Positions 35,504-46,493 of a stretch of 64,000 bases of DNA are shown here, in pieces. Positions within the stretch are counted from its first letter, which is position 1. Every line of letters begins with the position of its first letter. The DNA comes from Halichondria panicea (taxonomy: Eukaryota; Porifera; Demospongiae; Suberitida; Halichondriidae), in contig NC_087389.1 in the NCBI RefSeq assembly GCF_963675165.1, positions 5,006,620 through 5,070,619 of the forward strand. The letters are read 5' to 3'. A program made the position numbers and the translations under genes. A model generated the notes under the pieces. It was given only the letters and a program-made list of their open reading frames with translations. It was not told the origin of the DNA and did not search any database.

Positions 35504-36672
35504 ATCCTCAACTTTATCAACACTGAGGAGATCAGCTCTGGGGTGGAGTTGTTGGAAGGGTGCGTTGGTCCAATAATGTTAATTTCAGTATCTTCTAAAA
35601 GCTTATAGAAAGAGCCCTTTTGATAATGTGTTAAGATCAATCAGAAAACCCTTTCAATTTAGACCATCAGAACTCTAGTTACAGAGCCGATTATAGTAGC
35701 AATGAAGGATGTTAAGATGAGCTCTGTCTGTGGTGGAGTTGTTTGAAGAGTGAGATAACATTATTTTCTGAAAGCAAAGAGTCCATTTCAGAAGAATTGT
35801 GTGGGCCTGTTATGCCATGGCCATAGTCTTTATGAAAATAGCCTGTTCCAAATTTGTGTTTTAGCACACCATCTGAGCTCTAGTTTCAGAGCTGATCGAG
35901 TTACTATTCTTTTGTTTCTGTTGTGCAGGTGTGAGTGTGTGGTGCACTTTAACCCCTACTAGCCGGTGCTGGTGGGGCCGGGGGAGGGGAGAATGAGGTA
36001 CATAAGAGTTCCAATAAAGAAACATCGCTGGGCAAAGAGAATTCTCAAGTCACATGACCTCTCTCAAGGCTGGAGGTAGTTTCAGACTACACCCATTTCC
36101 TGTGTTGAGGAGCACAACATGTGATGACTAAGAGGTGTAATAACTAGGGACAGAATAGGTGTGGCTTAGTGGTTAGGGTGATGGCTTAGTAGATTCACAG
36201 AAACCAGGCGACGACCCAACTTACCCTTTTTGGTAGACTAGGTTCTGTCTATTTTTTTGTAGAAATGGCCGAAATTATTTAACGTATAGATAATGTGATA
36301 TTCATAGCTAACAATGTAATTGTGGTTTTGCTCGGTAAATCTCTGTTGCAAGTGCACGTACTGTACTATTAATGATTTGTGCTTATGTAATGTAGTTCTA
36401 TAGGTTTCCCAGTAAGGCACTGCAAAAAGGTTCTATATTTATGCCTCAGTGCCTGTATCCTCCTCTATAGGCCCAGATTATCAAGTAGCGTGTCCAAGGA
36501 GGACAGTAGAGAGTCGTCACCTTCCTCAACCACCCAGGACTACATCTCATTCAGGTACAGCCTCGTTATTAGCTTTTGTAGCTCTAGAAATATAACATAA
36601 GATGATTGTCTCAGAGATGGTTTTGTACCCAAATGGGTAATTTCACCAAGGCTAGAACCAGGTCCCTTCCAC

Positions 36673-37195
36673 CATAGATAGAGTAGAAGAGGGATTGGAA
36701 ACGGAAGTGATTCACGTGATGTTTTACAATGAAGTCTACGTAGTGGCTCTGGGACCATCCGTGTATCTCCTCATAACTCCCGCAAAAGCCCGGGAAACTT
36801 ATTGTGTCCAAAGCATACATCTCAGAGCTACCCCCATTACTGAATCACATGCCCCCTGATAGTAGGTATCAATTGGAAACAAAGAAAATATAATATCGAT
36901 TGTCGTGAAGTAGCTAGAGGTACACAGAGCGCTTTTTCATGCTTGTGTTCCTATAGTACCTTTGATATAGCTAAGGCTTAATGTCCTGTGTCCCAAATGG
37001 CCTCAAGTATTAGAGAAAGTTGATGTTTAGCAGCAGAACTGCTCGTGGACTTCTTACAGAGAGCAAAACAATTCTCATGAATTATTCATGTTTAGCCCTC
37101 GTGTTAAAAAGTAAGCATCGATTAAAACCGCGGAGATACACGGATGGTACTTCGAGGGTACTTCCGTTTCCAATTCCTCTTCTACTCTATCTATG
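36673..37195. mobile_element. Inverted-repeat element CATAGATAG, 7-bp TSD
   Basis: Ends CATAGATAGAGTAGAAGAGG and its inverse cctcttctactctatctatg, continuing inward through ggattggaaacggaagt. The 7-bp direct repeat CTTCCAC flanks it exactly (36666-36672 and 37196-37202). No transposase; 523 bp; lies in an intron of the partial synphilin-like copy. Confidence 0.85.
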
Positions 37196-38074
37196 CTTCC
37201 ACCAGGTGGTAGATTTATTACACCTTGTGATACATGTAGGACATAAAGAGAGCGCATGTTTTATTAAATGGATTTCACCAACTCAAGTTATGACTTTTAA
37301 TTATTATGACCAAGAATACTGTACTCTACTGTACTCTTGTTATGACGCAATTGACCTCCCCAAAAGTGAATTATCAACCCCCTCACCCCAGCAGGGGTCA
37401 AGTACCTGTGCGGAAGGCGCCCCCTGAACCACCCACTACCCCTAAACGATCCTCCAATCGTCCCCCTGTACCCCCGGATCCTGCTGCTAAGAAGATGTCG
37501 CGAGGGTCAAAGGACAGAGGTCATGAGGCGGCAGATAAAGGGGAGGACCATAATACCATTGACTATCGAACAGCCACCCCCCAAGAAGTGTTAGAGTGAG
37601 TGAATAGTATAAATTAATGTGCAGGTGTGTACTACATGTACATGTCCCCCGTTTAATCAATTGGTTAGTGGACTCGTTCAGTCGCCATAACTTGAATTCC
37701 GTAGATTATTTTCCGAAAGCTTAGAAAAACACCTTTCAAATGGTGCCAGATATTTGGGAGATGACAGATTTAGCACAATACCATGTAATAATAGCCCATG
37801 GTTCAAAGTTGAATTATGGCCACATCGATTGAAATACATCATTTGAAAGGTCTCTTTCTAAGCTTCATCAAATTTTTGAAATTGGGGTCATGCCATGGTA
37901 AATGGGGTTACGGTACTAAAGTTATGGCTGCTGAAAGATGTTCAACTACTGCAACATGTCCGTGCTTGAATTATAACTAGTGTACCTATACACACACCAG
38001 GACTGCACCCCCCCCCCACACACCACACACACACACTATGACTGCGCCCCCCCACACACACACACACATACCCT

Positions 38075-38122
38075 CCACCTCACAAACACACACACACACA
38101 CACACACATACCCTCCACCTCA

Positions 38123-38156
<34 letters not shown>

Positions 38157-38169
38157 CCCATACACACAG
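38075..38169 (+). repeat. (CA)n tract before exon 38170
   Basis: CA runs with two 'ataccctccacctcacaaa' units, ending in tacacacag at the acceptor. Confidence 0.75.
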
Positions 38170-39218
38170 GAAGCAGATGACGTCAGTAGCTCAGCGTATG
38201 AATGCTAATGGAGAGGCTCGTAAACGTGGTGGTGGTATCACCCGAACCTTCTCCCCCCTCACTCCTATCATACAGCACCTCTACAGCAAGTCAGATGAGG
38301 TGAGAGACACTGTACATGTGTGTAGCTTGTGTGCAATACTGTAGAGTTACGTACACACTGTATCATACCTGTTTGGTAGTGGCCATGCACCGGGCAGAGC
38401 CCATTAACCTGGCTGTATTATAGAGGGATACATGCTATGGAGACTTTGGGGCCATATACACTTGCTAGTGTCACTGTGTATTACCAATCGTGTGTGTACA
38501 CTATAGCAGTCACTTTAGTTGCAGCATTATTTCTGTTCTTTATAAATTACCCCCCACCCACACACGCCCACACACTGTAGAGACGCTAGGAGATCGACTC
38601 CGAAAGTCAAGTTCTCTAAAACTATTACCGAGTTTCCAGACTACAGTCGCTATGACAACCAGACAGAGATCAAATCAGTATCAAGCCCAGGTCAAAGTCC
38701 GTCCCATAGTCACCATAGCAATTTGGATGGGGACTCTCTGAGGGTCAAAGGTGAAAGCTCGGAATCATTTATTAGCATAGCACAAACTGTTCATTATTTT
38801 TATTGCATGTTACTAATGATAGTGTCATTTGCCATGCACAGTGTGTAATGTGAACATGAGACTCTTCAATTACCTATAATTATAATACTGTACTCTAAAT
38901 GCCAGACCCTCTCCCTGGCACATGTCAGATCACGTGCAAGGGAGTGGCCAGACTAGTCTACCGTGACACTAAGACTACAAATTTGGCTTCAAATGATGTA
39001 ATTGTGGTTTTGCATCATAGTGAGTAAATTTCCTTGTGGTTACATAACAATTCTGTTTGTGGCTTGTAAATACAGTAATTCTCCGTAAATTTATTTATGG
39101 CTTCTGTGCCGTCATTGTTTACTATCAGAATTGGATAAAGAAACAACTTTTTCAGTTTTTCCATACCCAGGTCCTGAAGTGTAAGCCAGATTCCAGAGTC
39201 ACAGTACTAGTAGCTATA

Positions 39219-40000
39219 TAGCCTCGGTCCCAGGCCGATTTTTTTTTAATAGAACGAAGTTGAAAAATACGGCCTGGTATTGATTGTATCTGGGCGTGGC
39301 AGGAACCGGAAACTAAAGCAGAGATTCTTCACATTTTGTTTCCTGCTTTTTTTCTGTAATACTAAAGGTGTACGTAGAGGCATTTTACTCCCGTAAAACT
39401 TACAGTAATGTAGCTCCGTGTCATGTTCTCAATTTATAACTAGCTAGCTATGGCATGCAACGCGTTGTCTTGTTTGAAGCAAGATGCCTCACTCTCATGG
39501 CAGAACAGGCCCAGGCTCTCAAGCTCCTGTTTGAGGGAAGGGACGTGTTTATCTGGTTCCCAACGGGGTATGGCAAGTCTCTCTGCTATATCAGTTGCTA
39601 CCCTTTTTAATGGACTACAAGCTAGGTAGGACCAAGGCTCCTCCTGTTGACAAAAGTGTTGTTCTTGTTAATTGTCTCTCCCCTTGTATCTCTCATCATG
39701 AGACTCATGATTCACCAGGTCAGGAGTCTAAACAATAGAGGTGTTTCTGCTGCCATCCTCAGTAGCAATAAAGGAATTGACAAAGATTTGGTTGCCACTG
39801 CCAAAGAAGTGTCTTCTGGGAAGTATTTCCTGCTGTATACTGCCCCAGAGGCTGTTTTTGAAGACCACTGTTGGAGGATTCATTTTTTGTTGTACCACAG
39901 TGTCAATTTATTAAAAAACCACGCCCAGATACAATCAATACCAGGCCTAGTAGGCGACCTAGCGTTCAATTGGAGACGGATCGGCCTGGGATCGAGGCTA
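39219..40000 (+). mobile_element. TAGCCTCG element carrying a RecQ-like helicase fragment
   Basis: Ends TAGCCTCGGTCCCAGGCC and GGCCTGGGATCGAGGCTA, plus inner inverted arms (tacggcctggtattgattgt, tctgggcgtgg). Flanks GTAGCTATA (39210-39218) and GTACCTATA (40001-40009) form a 9-bp duplication with one mismatch. Inside, on the plus strand, is helicase-like sequence: ALKLLFEGRDVFIWFPTGYG followed by KSLCY (motif I, PTGxGKS), then a stop, then SPLVSL and HQVRSLNNRGVSAAILSSN with YTAPEA. This is the order of motifs I and Ia in RecQ-type helicases, interrupted and truncated. Non-functional; probably captured host sequence. The structure recalls gene-capturing Mutator-like elements. Confidence 0.75.
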
Positions 40001-41056
40001 GTACCTATATAGCCTCCTTCACCGGCCTTCATAGAAAAGAAGGCCTGCTATCGACTGCTTGCGCATGCGCCAAATTATTAGATATATCCCGTAAAATTTC
40101 CTATAATACTGGATTCATCAGAGAAAATATCCTAAAAGTCATACACAGAGCTATATAGCTAGCTAGCTAGCTAGAGACAGAGCTGTGTAGGTTTATTGTA
40201 CAGCTATATTCTTCTGCAGTAGCAGTAGTATAGATTTTTTGCCATAAAAACGTTATTATGCAAAACTTAATGTAATGATCTTTACAAAAAATGGACATTG
40301 TCACCTCTTTAAACATCTCCAGCATAATTTATCAGGGCCTATAACAAGGTCTATCCACAAACAGAACTCAAGTTCATTAATTAGGTTTAGTCTGACAAAA
40401 GTGGACTCTTCCAATATTTATAATACTTGGAAGCCTTTTCAGCAGAGTGCGTAGAAAAACTTGTCCGTCCATGGAGTGTTTGCTACTCTACTTAGTAGTT
40501 AGCTCTGCACCAGAACGCCTGCTACATTGTATTGGTAGCTGCAAGAGTGAGAAAAGAGCTGCAAGGCTTCTGCTGATCATAGATAAACGGGATAGGCAAC
40601 GCCCAGCAAATCCGTTGGATGAGGCGAGCTGCTAAAAAGGGGTGTGTGCACTCAAAATGTCAGTAAAGATATTAATAGTTTGTAGTTAGCAAACTGTGCT
40701 CTTGAGGAGCAGCCTCTCCTTTTTCTGTTCTTTGTCACAGAAGAGAAAATTGGAGGAACAAAGAAAGAAAGAAGGAAGCGACAAAGAAAAAGGAGAGCCT
40801 GCCTTGCTAAGTCGCGTGATCCCCTACTGACGTAGACACATTTTAACGAGCGTGGGCGAGAGAAAACCTCAATAACTGTCCACCCACACAGTACTTGGAG
40901 CGCATTTTACCAGGAACATAATCAGTACAGTAGAGTCAGCCTTCGTGATACCTTTAGTCAGTAGAGGAAGTATGAAAGACTAGAGTAGAGTAGACTATAC
41001 TGCTGTAATAATTATATCTACTAGTCAAGTGGGTCTTTCTGAACTCAGGAAAAAAC

Positions 41057-42615
41057 CATAGATAGTAGAGGAAGGGGATTGTGAACGAGATCACGTGAAC
41101 TCAATCTCATGGGATTGTCCGTGTTAGACGGAAGCATTAGCAGAATGGCCGGAAGTAGACAGGAAGTATATAGATCTGTGTTGCTGGGTATGGTTGCAGC
41201 CTCCTCTGTGGGCCCTCCTGCTAGTGAAGACATATCAAGGAAGTGGGACTCTGAGCTAGCTATATGTGTATGCAAACTTTTAGTTTTGAAATTATTTTTT
41301 TGTAGGTTCTTTCTACTCTGGAAATGTGTCCATGCTCTACAATTATACAATATAAAATATCCATGACAACTCATCATCAGATTCTATTATAACATTATTA
41401 TGAACTGCAGACAAGCCATATATGACATTGTAAAGATACATGTACATTATGAACGATATGAGTCAGAATGTGTTGTCAGAGTCCAGTCTTCTGCGTTTGG
41501 GTAACGGTTCGTGAACAATTTTTTGACAGAACTTACCTGATAAACTATAATATATAGTGTAGAAGAGTGATGCTTTCACAAATCCATTTAAGGCCAGGAT
41601 TTTCATCACAAAAGTTTAGGGAATCGATGGATCTCAATTAAAATAGCACAGCACGCTGGTGAAGGTAACTTAGGTTGAAAGAACTGGAGTGATGAGTTGA
41701 TAGAGGGGGTGTAAGGGTATATTCAGAACATACTGACAAGTTCCAAATGAGCTGGCACTGAACACACAAGGTGACGATGACATCAACTCTTGGAAGCTTG
41801 ACAATGGTGAGCACGTTCTTGATGGCAATTAGTTAATTCAACGCTGACTTGGCAACCAAGAAGTGGAGAGATTCAAGAGTTGCTGGTCGACTCAGGTAAA
41901 GGCTGGTGAGAACAGACGGAGGATGTCTGCTGCTTCTTGCTTTTCTTTCGCTGAAAAAAAACGCAATTTCTGACTTCCCATGCCCATTGTTACAATCACA
42001 CCTGTGTGGGAAAAGAGCAACATGACATTTTCACACTTTTTCATTGAGGCAAAATTCTTCTTTTGAGTTAGTACAGCTACTATGTAATAGCTATTCTCAT
42101 AGAGTAAAGCTAAGAGAATCAGAAAATTCACACTAAAACTTTCAATTGTGAACAGTCAGATCAGGACACCCCACACAAAGAAGGCACCCCATTCGACCTA
42201 TTTCACAACACTGGAGAACAACAAAAAGCTTACATATCAAAAAAAGGGGCTATCCTGTTAAAGCTCAAGTCAAGGAAACAGCTAATGTGCTTACTAGCTT
42301 CTAAAAGTGTATCAGAAACTAGATTCTCCCCAAACAGTGCTAAAAACAGGTAAATGGTGAGTCATAGCTAACTTGTAGCTCAACAGTAGTATCTTTTTAC
42401 TTAAAACGCTCAAAATATTGTTAGTATAGATTACTACTGACATTAAAGCTCTTAGATAGTCGTTTCTTACCTTTAGAACCGAGTAAAACTCTGAAAAGTC
42501 TTTAGCCCGCTCAAAATTAGCCAATTCGCGGTCTAACGCGGATAGACCTCAGCTCTCATGTGTGATCTATAGCGTACGTGATCTCGTTCACAATCCCCTT
42601 CCTCTACTATATATG
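41057..42615. mobile_element. Inverted-repeat element CATAGATAG, 1.56 kb
   Basis: Ends CATAGATAGTAGAGGAAGGG and its inverse (ccttcctctactatatatg), continuing through gattgtgaacgagatcacgt. AAAAAAC is present on both sides (41050-41056 and 42616-42622), a possible 7-bp target duplication matching that of the 36673 element. Internal frames are short; no transposase recognised. A half-copy of the end lies at about 53205-53245. Confidence 0.7.
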
Positions 42616-42758
42616 AAAAAACTGAGCTAAATTTTGATCTAGATCTAGATGTTTAGTCTTTACTAGGTAAGCCCTCGTCTATGATGTCTCCACGCTTGAT
42701 TCTGGCTTACTATCTACGATGCTAACAGCTTTTATGTTAGACTTTGCAATGCGTAGGC

Positions 42759-42820
42759 TAGCCTCGATCCCAGCCCCTCTCACGTCTTTCTCAATTGAGA
42801 GCGGCCTGGAATCGAGGCTA
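42759..42820. mobile_element. Minimal 62-bp TAGCCTCG insertion with perfect 9-bp TSD
   Basis: TAGCCTCGATCCCAGCC at the left and GGCCTGGAATCGAGGCTA at the right, with a short inner palindrome (ctttctcaattgagag). TGCGTAGGC flanks exactly on both sides (42750-42758 and 42821-42829). It is little more than two ends. Confidence 0.85.
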
Positions 42821-43947
42821 TGCGTAGGCATGCTGTAGCTTTTTGCTCTGTCAGGCTCCGCCCAGCTAGTGATTGCCCACGTTCATTTTCACTTGTCTAC
42901 CACTTGTCTACCGTCACACGACTTAGCAAAGCAGGCTCTCCTTTTTCTTTGTCTCTTCCTTCTTTCTTTCTTTGTTCCTCCAATTAGTCCCGTATTTATC
43001 TTATTGAACTGTGACAAAGAACAGAAAAAAGAGAGGCTGCGAAGGAGGCTACTTGAGGAGACACCAGATACATGTACACTTAGACATAGGCTATTAATCT
43101 TTTATAGCTACTATATGCAAAGTGATGAGAAAGTGAGCTCCAAAGGGGGTGTCACTCAGTACACTCTACAAACCATAACAGGTCTGTTCCCAAGTCCTTC
43201 AAATGCCATCTCTTCGATCACACAATACAGATAAAGATATTTGTGTTCCACTTTCTAATACCTAAACTGTGTCTTAGAGCACTTCAAACTAGATTACCAT
43301 GTACAGTAAGAGCAGGAGAGGTACGCAAACTTTCTGGACTTCGGACAAACGTTTCATGGTGCTGCTACTACTTCACTGCATTGAGAGCTTGAAAATATGC
43401 TTTGTTCCATGCAGTTTATATAAACACACTTTAATTCTGTGAAACGTACATGTTATAAAATGATTCATATTGGAGATAGAGGTACATAAACTGACAAATT
43501 TAAGTTGTGTTTTTTCACACAAATCAAGCTGAATAAAAGAAAGCTGGGCACTAACATATAGCAGCTGTAGCTATCAGTAGTGCTGGGTGTATGTATGCAT
43601 GATGCCTGATTGCTTTGAATTTCTCTTTTAGGCCCCCTACGAGAAACCCTTTCCGGTTTCCAGGTCAATCACACACAATCTGGAACCTGGAACAGTTCCA
43701 TCACTTTAGTTTGCATCTGAGCCCAACCCACCAAATAAGCTTGATGTTATCGCCGCCCCCAATGAAGTGGCTATGGCTTGTAGAGATGGGCGTGGGTCAA
43801 TGGCTGTGCACATCGATTTTATGCCTTGCTGCTGCCTCGATGGAAGTATGTGTGGCCTTTAAAAGCTGCACTCTGGTCAACTAAGCTGCTTTGTAGACTA
43901 TTGTAGAGCTTGTGTCCACTTGTGAAGTGCCTGTGTACACAAATGGC

Positions 43948-44546
43948 TAGCCTCGATTCCAGGCTGATTAAAATACGGCCTGGTACCTATTGCAGGGGTG
44001 ATAGTGCGCATGCGTTAGTTTATTCTCCAGAATCTGGGGAATCCCCTTTTTCTTTCTCTCATCTATTTTCTATCTTTGTACATCAGCTTAGCTCTCTATT
44101 GCGTTGTTCCAGAAGGCTTTCACACTAGTCTGAAGCCAGAAGAGGCTCTCATCTACCTCTATGACGGTTGTATGGTCAGGATGTCTTACCTTGGATCTGT
44201 ACAAGCTATGGGAAGTGTATGGTGCCTCAAACTGCTACTTGCGAAGACAACCCGGCTATAGGACCATCCTAGAGGTAGATGAGGGCCTCTTCTGTCTTAA
44301 AACTAGTGTTCAAGCCTTCTAGACCAACGCAATAGACGGCATAAGCCACAGCTTTACAGAACTCAGTCATAGAGATAAAGTATTACGGAACATATTTTTG
44401 TAAACGGACTAATTTCCTGTGTAATTTACTAAGGTTTTACGTTCGTAGTACGATTACCCATATTCTGGGTAATTTGAAGCGCATGCGCACTATCACCCCT
44501 GCAATAGGTACCAGGCCGTATTTTAATCGGCCTTGAATCGAGGCTA
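43948..44546. mobile_element. TAGCCTCG foldback element with perfect 9-bp TSD
   Basis: Ends TAGCCTCGATTCCAGGC and GCCTTGAATCGAGGCTA minus the first base; arms of about 70 bp continue with tacggcctggtacctattgc and ggggtgatagtgcgcatgcg. Inner sequence is also self-complementary (agaggctctcatctacctct with its inverse near 44275), so almost the whole 599 bp folds back. ACAAATGGC flanks on both sides (43939-43947, 44547-44555). Confidence 0.85.
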
Positions 44547-44944
44547 ACAAATGGCTTGCTGCTTCCTCTTCGAAAATATTCTATGATAGTCCAGAGTGTC
44601 TACCAATGGATACTACTCAGTCCTACATGCTGTATAGCTTGTTTTAAACCTCTTTTTTTTTTAAGTCCCCTAATTGAACAGCTCAGCAGAACTTCAAGGA
44701 TAATCGCATTCATGATACTATCCAATCTGCCACAGAATCCAATATCATGCAACATTCACAAGTTGATAGCACGCTCCCTCCCAGATTGTTGTTGTAAAAT
44801 TTACCACAATTTGACTAGTAAAGGGATATAGGAATCATTGTGTACTTTCTTGAGCGCAACTCGCCTCCAACCAGAGGGTGTGACATCACACACTGCATTT
44901 ACCTAGCATCACGTGGGGCGTTGCCTATCCCCGTTTATCTATTA

Positions 44945-45180
44945 TTATTTATTTATTGAACTTTTGGCATCGATCTTTGCATTGCTGCATGCAGGTAGAA
45001 CAGAATCACCAGGAAACTCAATATTTTTTAACAATAATCATGATCGATTATTACCCACTCTTCGAGTTTCCTGGTTATTCTGTTCTACCTGCATGCAGCA
45101 ATGCAAAAATGGTCATCATGATGTATAGTAGCTTGTAGCTTTGGCACCTCCACCAAGGCATCAGCACCCGTGGTGCTGAC
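44945..45180. repeat. Dispersed repeat with internal 43-bp inverted arms
   Basis: Contains cttttggcatcgatc at the left and the gcatcagcacccgtggtgc terminus at the right. Arms 44977-45019 and 45064-45106 (tgcattgctgcatgcaggta... and inverse) form a long stem. Confidence 0.6.
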
Positions 45181-46423
45181 TCTCTATATAGTACCCTCGC
45201 TACACTCAGGATATAATTATACTAAAGCAGCTTATATATAGACACCTCGGCTCCTAAGTGCATGCATGTGGCATAAACTGCACAAACTATAAGGTGGGTG
45301 CTTCGAATGCAAGCGTATATATAGTCTTTACGAGCGTTATTGTAGTTTTATTGTTGGGTAATCTATTGTCTTTACGAGCGCTATTGTAGTTTTGTGATTT
45401 ATTGTTGGTAATCTTAATACAGTAGCTAGTCTCCTTCAGCTATCTGTAAGGAGGTGGTTATGCAAAACTTAATAAAGCGATCTTTACCAAAAATCGATGT
45501 GATGACTACTGATTATGTATTCAAGCATAATAATTATTTCAGGGCCTATAATGCACAGTGGCGTGTACAATGGGGGGCTTTGGGGGCTTGAGCACCCCCC
45601 TGTCCTCCCAGACAACCATGAAACTAATCCTATCACTCAGTAGCTAGCTAGCTAGCTAACTGTGCAGCTCTATCTCATTGACAACGATCAAGTCATGACC
45701 ACGCCCAATTGAGCATGCACAATCAGTATTGCCATTCGTTATGTAATGCATAATAGCTGATCAAGATCCTCTGCACTCTCCCAGTCACCTCTTGCTCCAC
45801 TGAGAGATACTGAGAAGCAATGACTAACACTAGAATGACTGGACATCCCCATTGCAGTGATTGACCAGTTTGCTAGGATGTACCCCAGGAGAATAGTGCA
45901 TGGAGATCCTACAAGATGACTGACTCATAATTATGTCTTATTATCACGCTATGCATGTATTAGATCCCATTTGAGTGTATTTAGCAGGAAACTATGAGCT
46001 ATAGTACCGGTACTATAGATTGCTCTGGGCTACAAACTACAACATTATACATTGTATTGTCATTTACAAGAATAATTATACACATGTAATAACATAAAAA
46101 TTACTGTAGCTAGATGCTTTGTCTAGTATCATAGTAACAGAACTAGAATGGAAGAGAGAAGCTCTAGAAGAGAATAGTAGGAGCCGCTCTTTTCTTGGGC
46201 AGTGTGCTGTACTTTTTTGCTGCAAGGCTGCATGGGGGAGGAGCTGGATGTATGAAAGATGCGCCGAAATAAATGCGGGGGCGTAAAATCGTGCTCGCTA
46301 TGCGCACCCAATTTTTTATGTACTCTTGAGCACCCTCCTGCTTCAATCTCTAGAAACGCCCCTGATGCAGACTGCATTTTGAATGTTTCCTGCTCCTCAA
46401 ATATTAGCTATTGCCCCGCCAGA

Positions 46424-46493
46424 GTGCAACATGCCATATATATTGCACTGGAGCAACATTATGTCATCCAGTGCAATATATGGCATGTTGCAC
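46424..46493. repeat. Inverted repeat gtgcaacatgccatata
   Basis: Left arm 46424-46452 and right arm 46467-46493 pair over about 27 nt with a 2-nt bulge. The right arm plus the following 150 nt recurs at about 52921-53100, so it marks the end of a dispersed element. Confidence 0.7.

Larger units (their letters stand above)
35441..38760 (+). pseudogene. Second, partial synphilin-like copy
   Basis: Pieces in order: 35441-35562 (EDFTILSTFVGLEMILNF type sequence in one frame, overlapping the end of the eIF4E3-like gene in another); exon 36471-36554 (RLSSSVSKEDSRESSPSS); Pro-rich exon about 37394-37595; exon 38170-38299 (KQMTSVAQRMNANGEARKRG); last exon 38581 onward (APKVKFSKTITEFPDYSRYD). The ankyrin and coiled-coil exons are absent, and the 47-nt exon of the first copy (18117-18163) is deleted. 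It is about as well conserved as the first copy, so the duplication looks recent. Confidence 0.6.
40700..43050. mobile_element. Large inverted-arm structure enclosing other elements
   Basis: The left arm (about 40715-40815) contains tctcctttttctgttctttg and gaaggaagcgacaaagaaaa; the right arm (about 42912-43045) is its inverse with ctcctttttctttgtctctt and gacaaagaacagaaaaaaga. It encloses 41057-42615 and 42759-42820. The arms are imperfect; the exact ends and target duplication are not clear. Confidence 0.5.

Noticed and set aside
43615-43884. Possible gene with short coding-like stretches (for example FQVNHTQSGTWNSS, KLDVIAAPNEVAMACRDG)
   Set aside because: The stretches lie in different frames with no splice borders linking them, and I recognise no family with confidence; it may be a captured exon.
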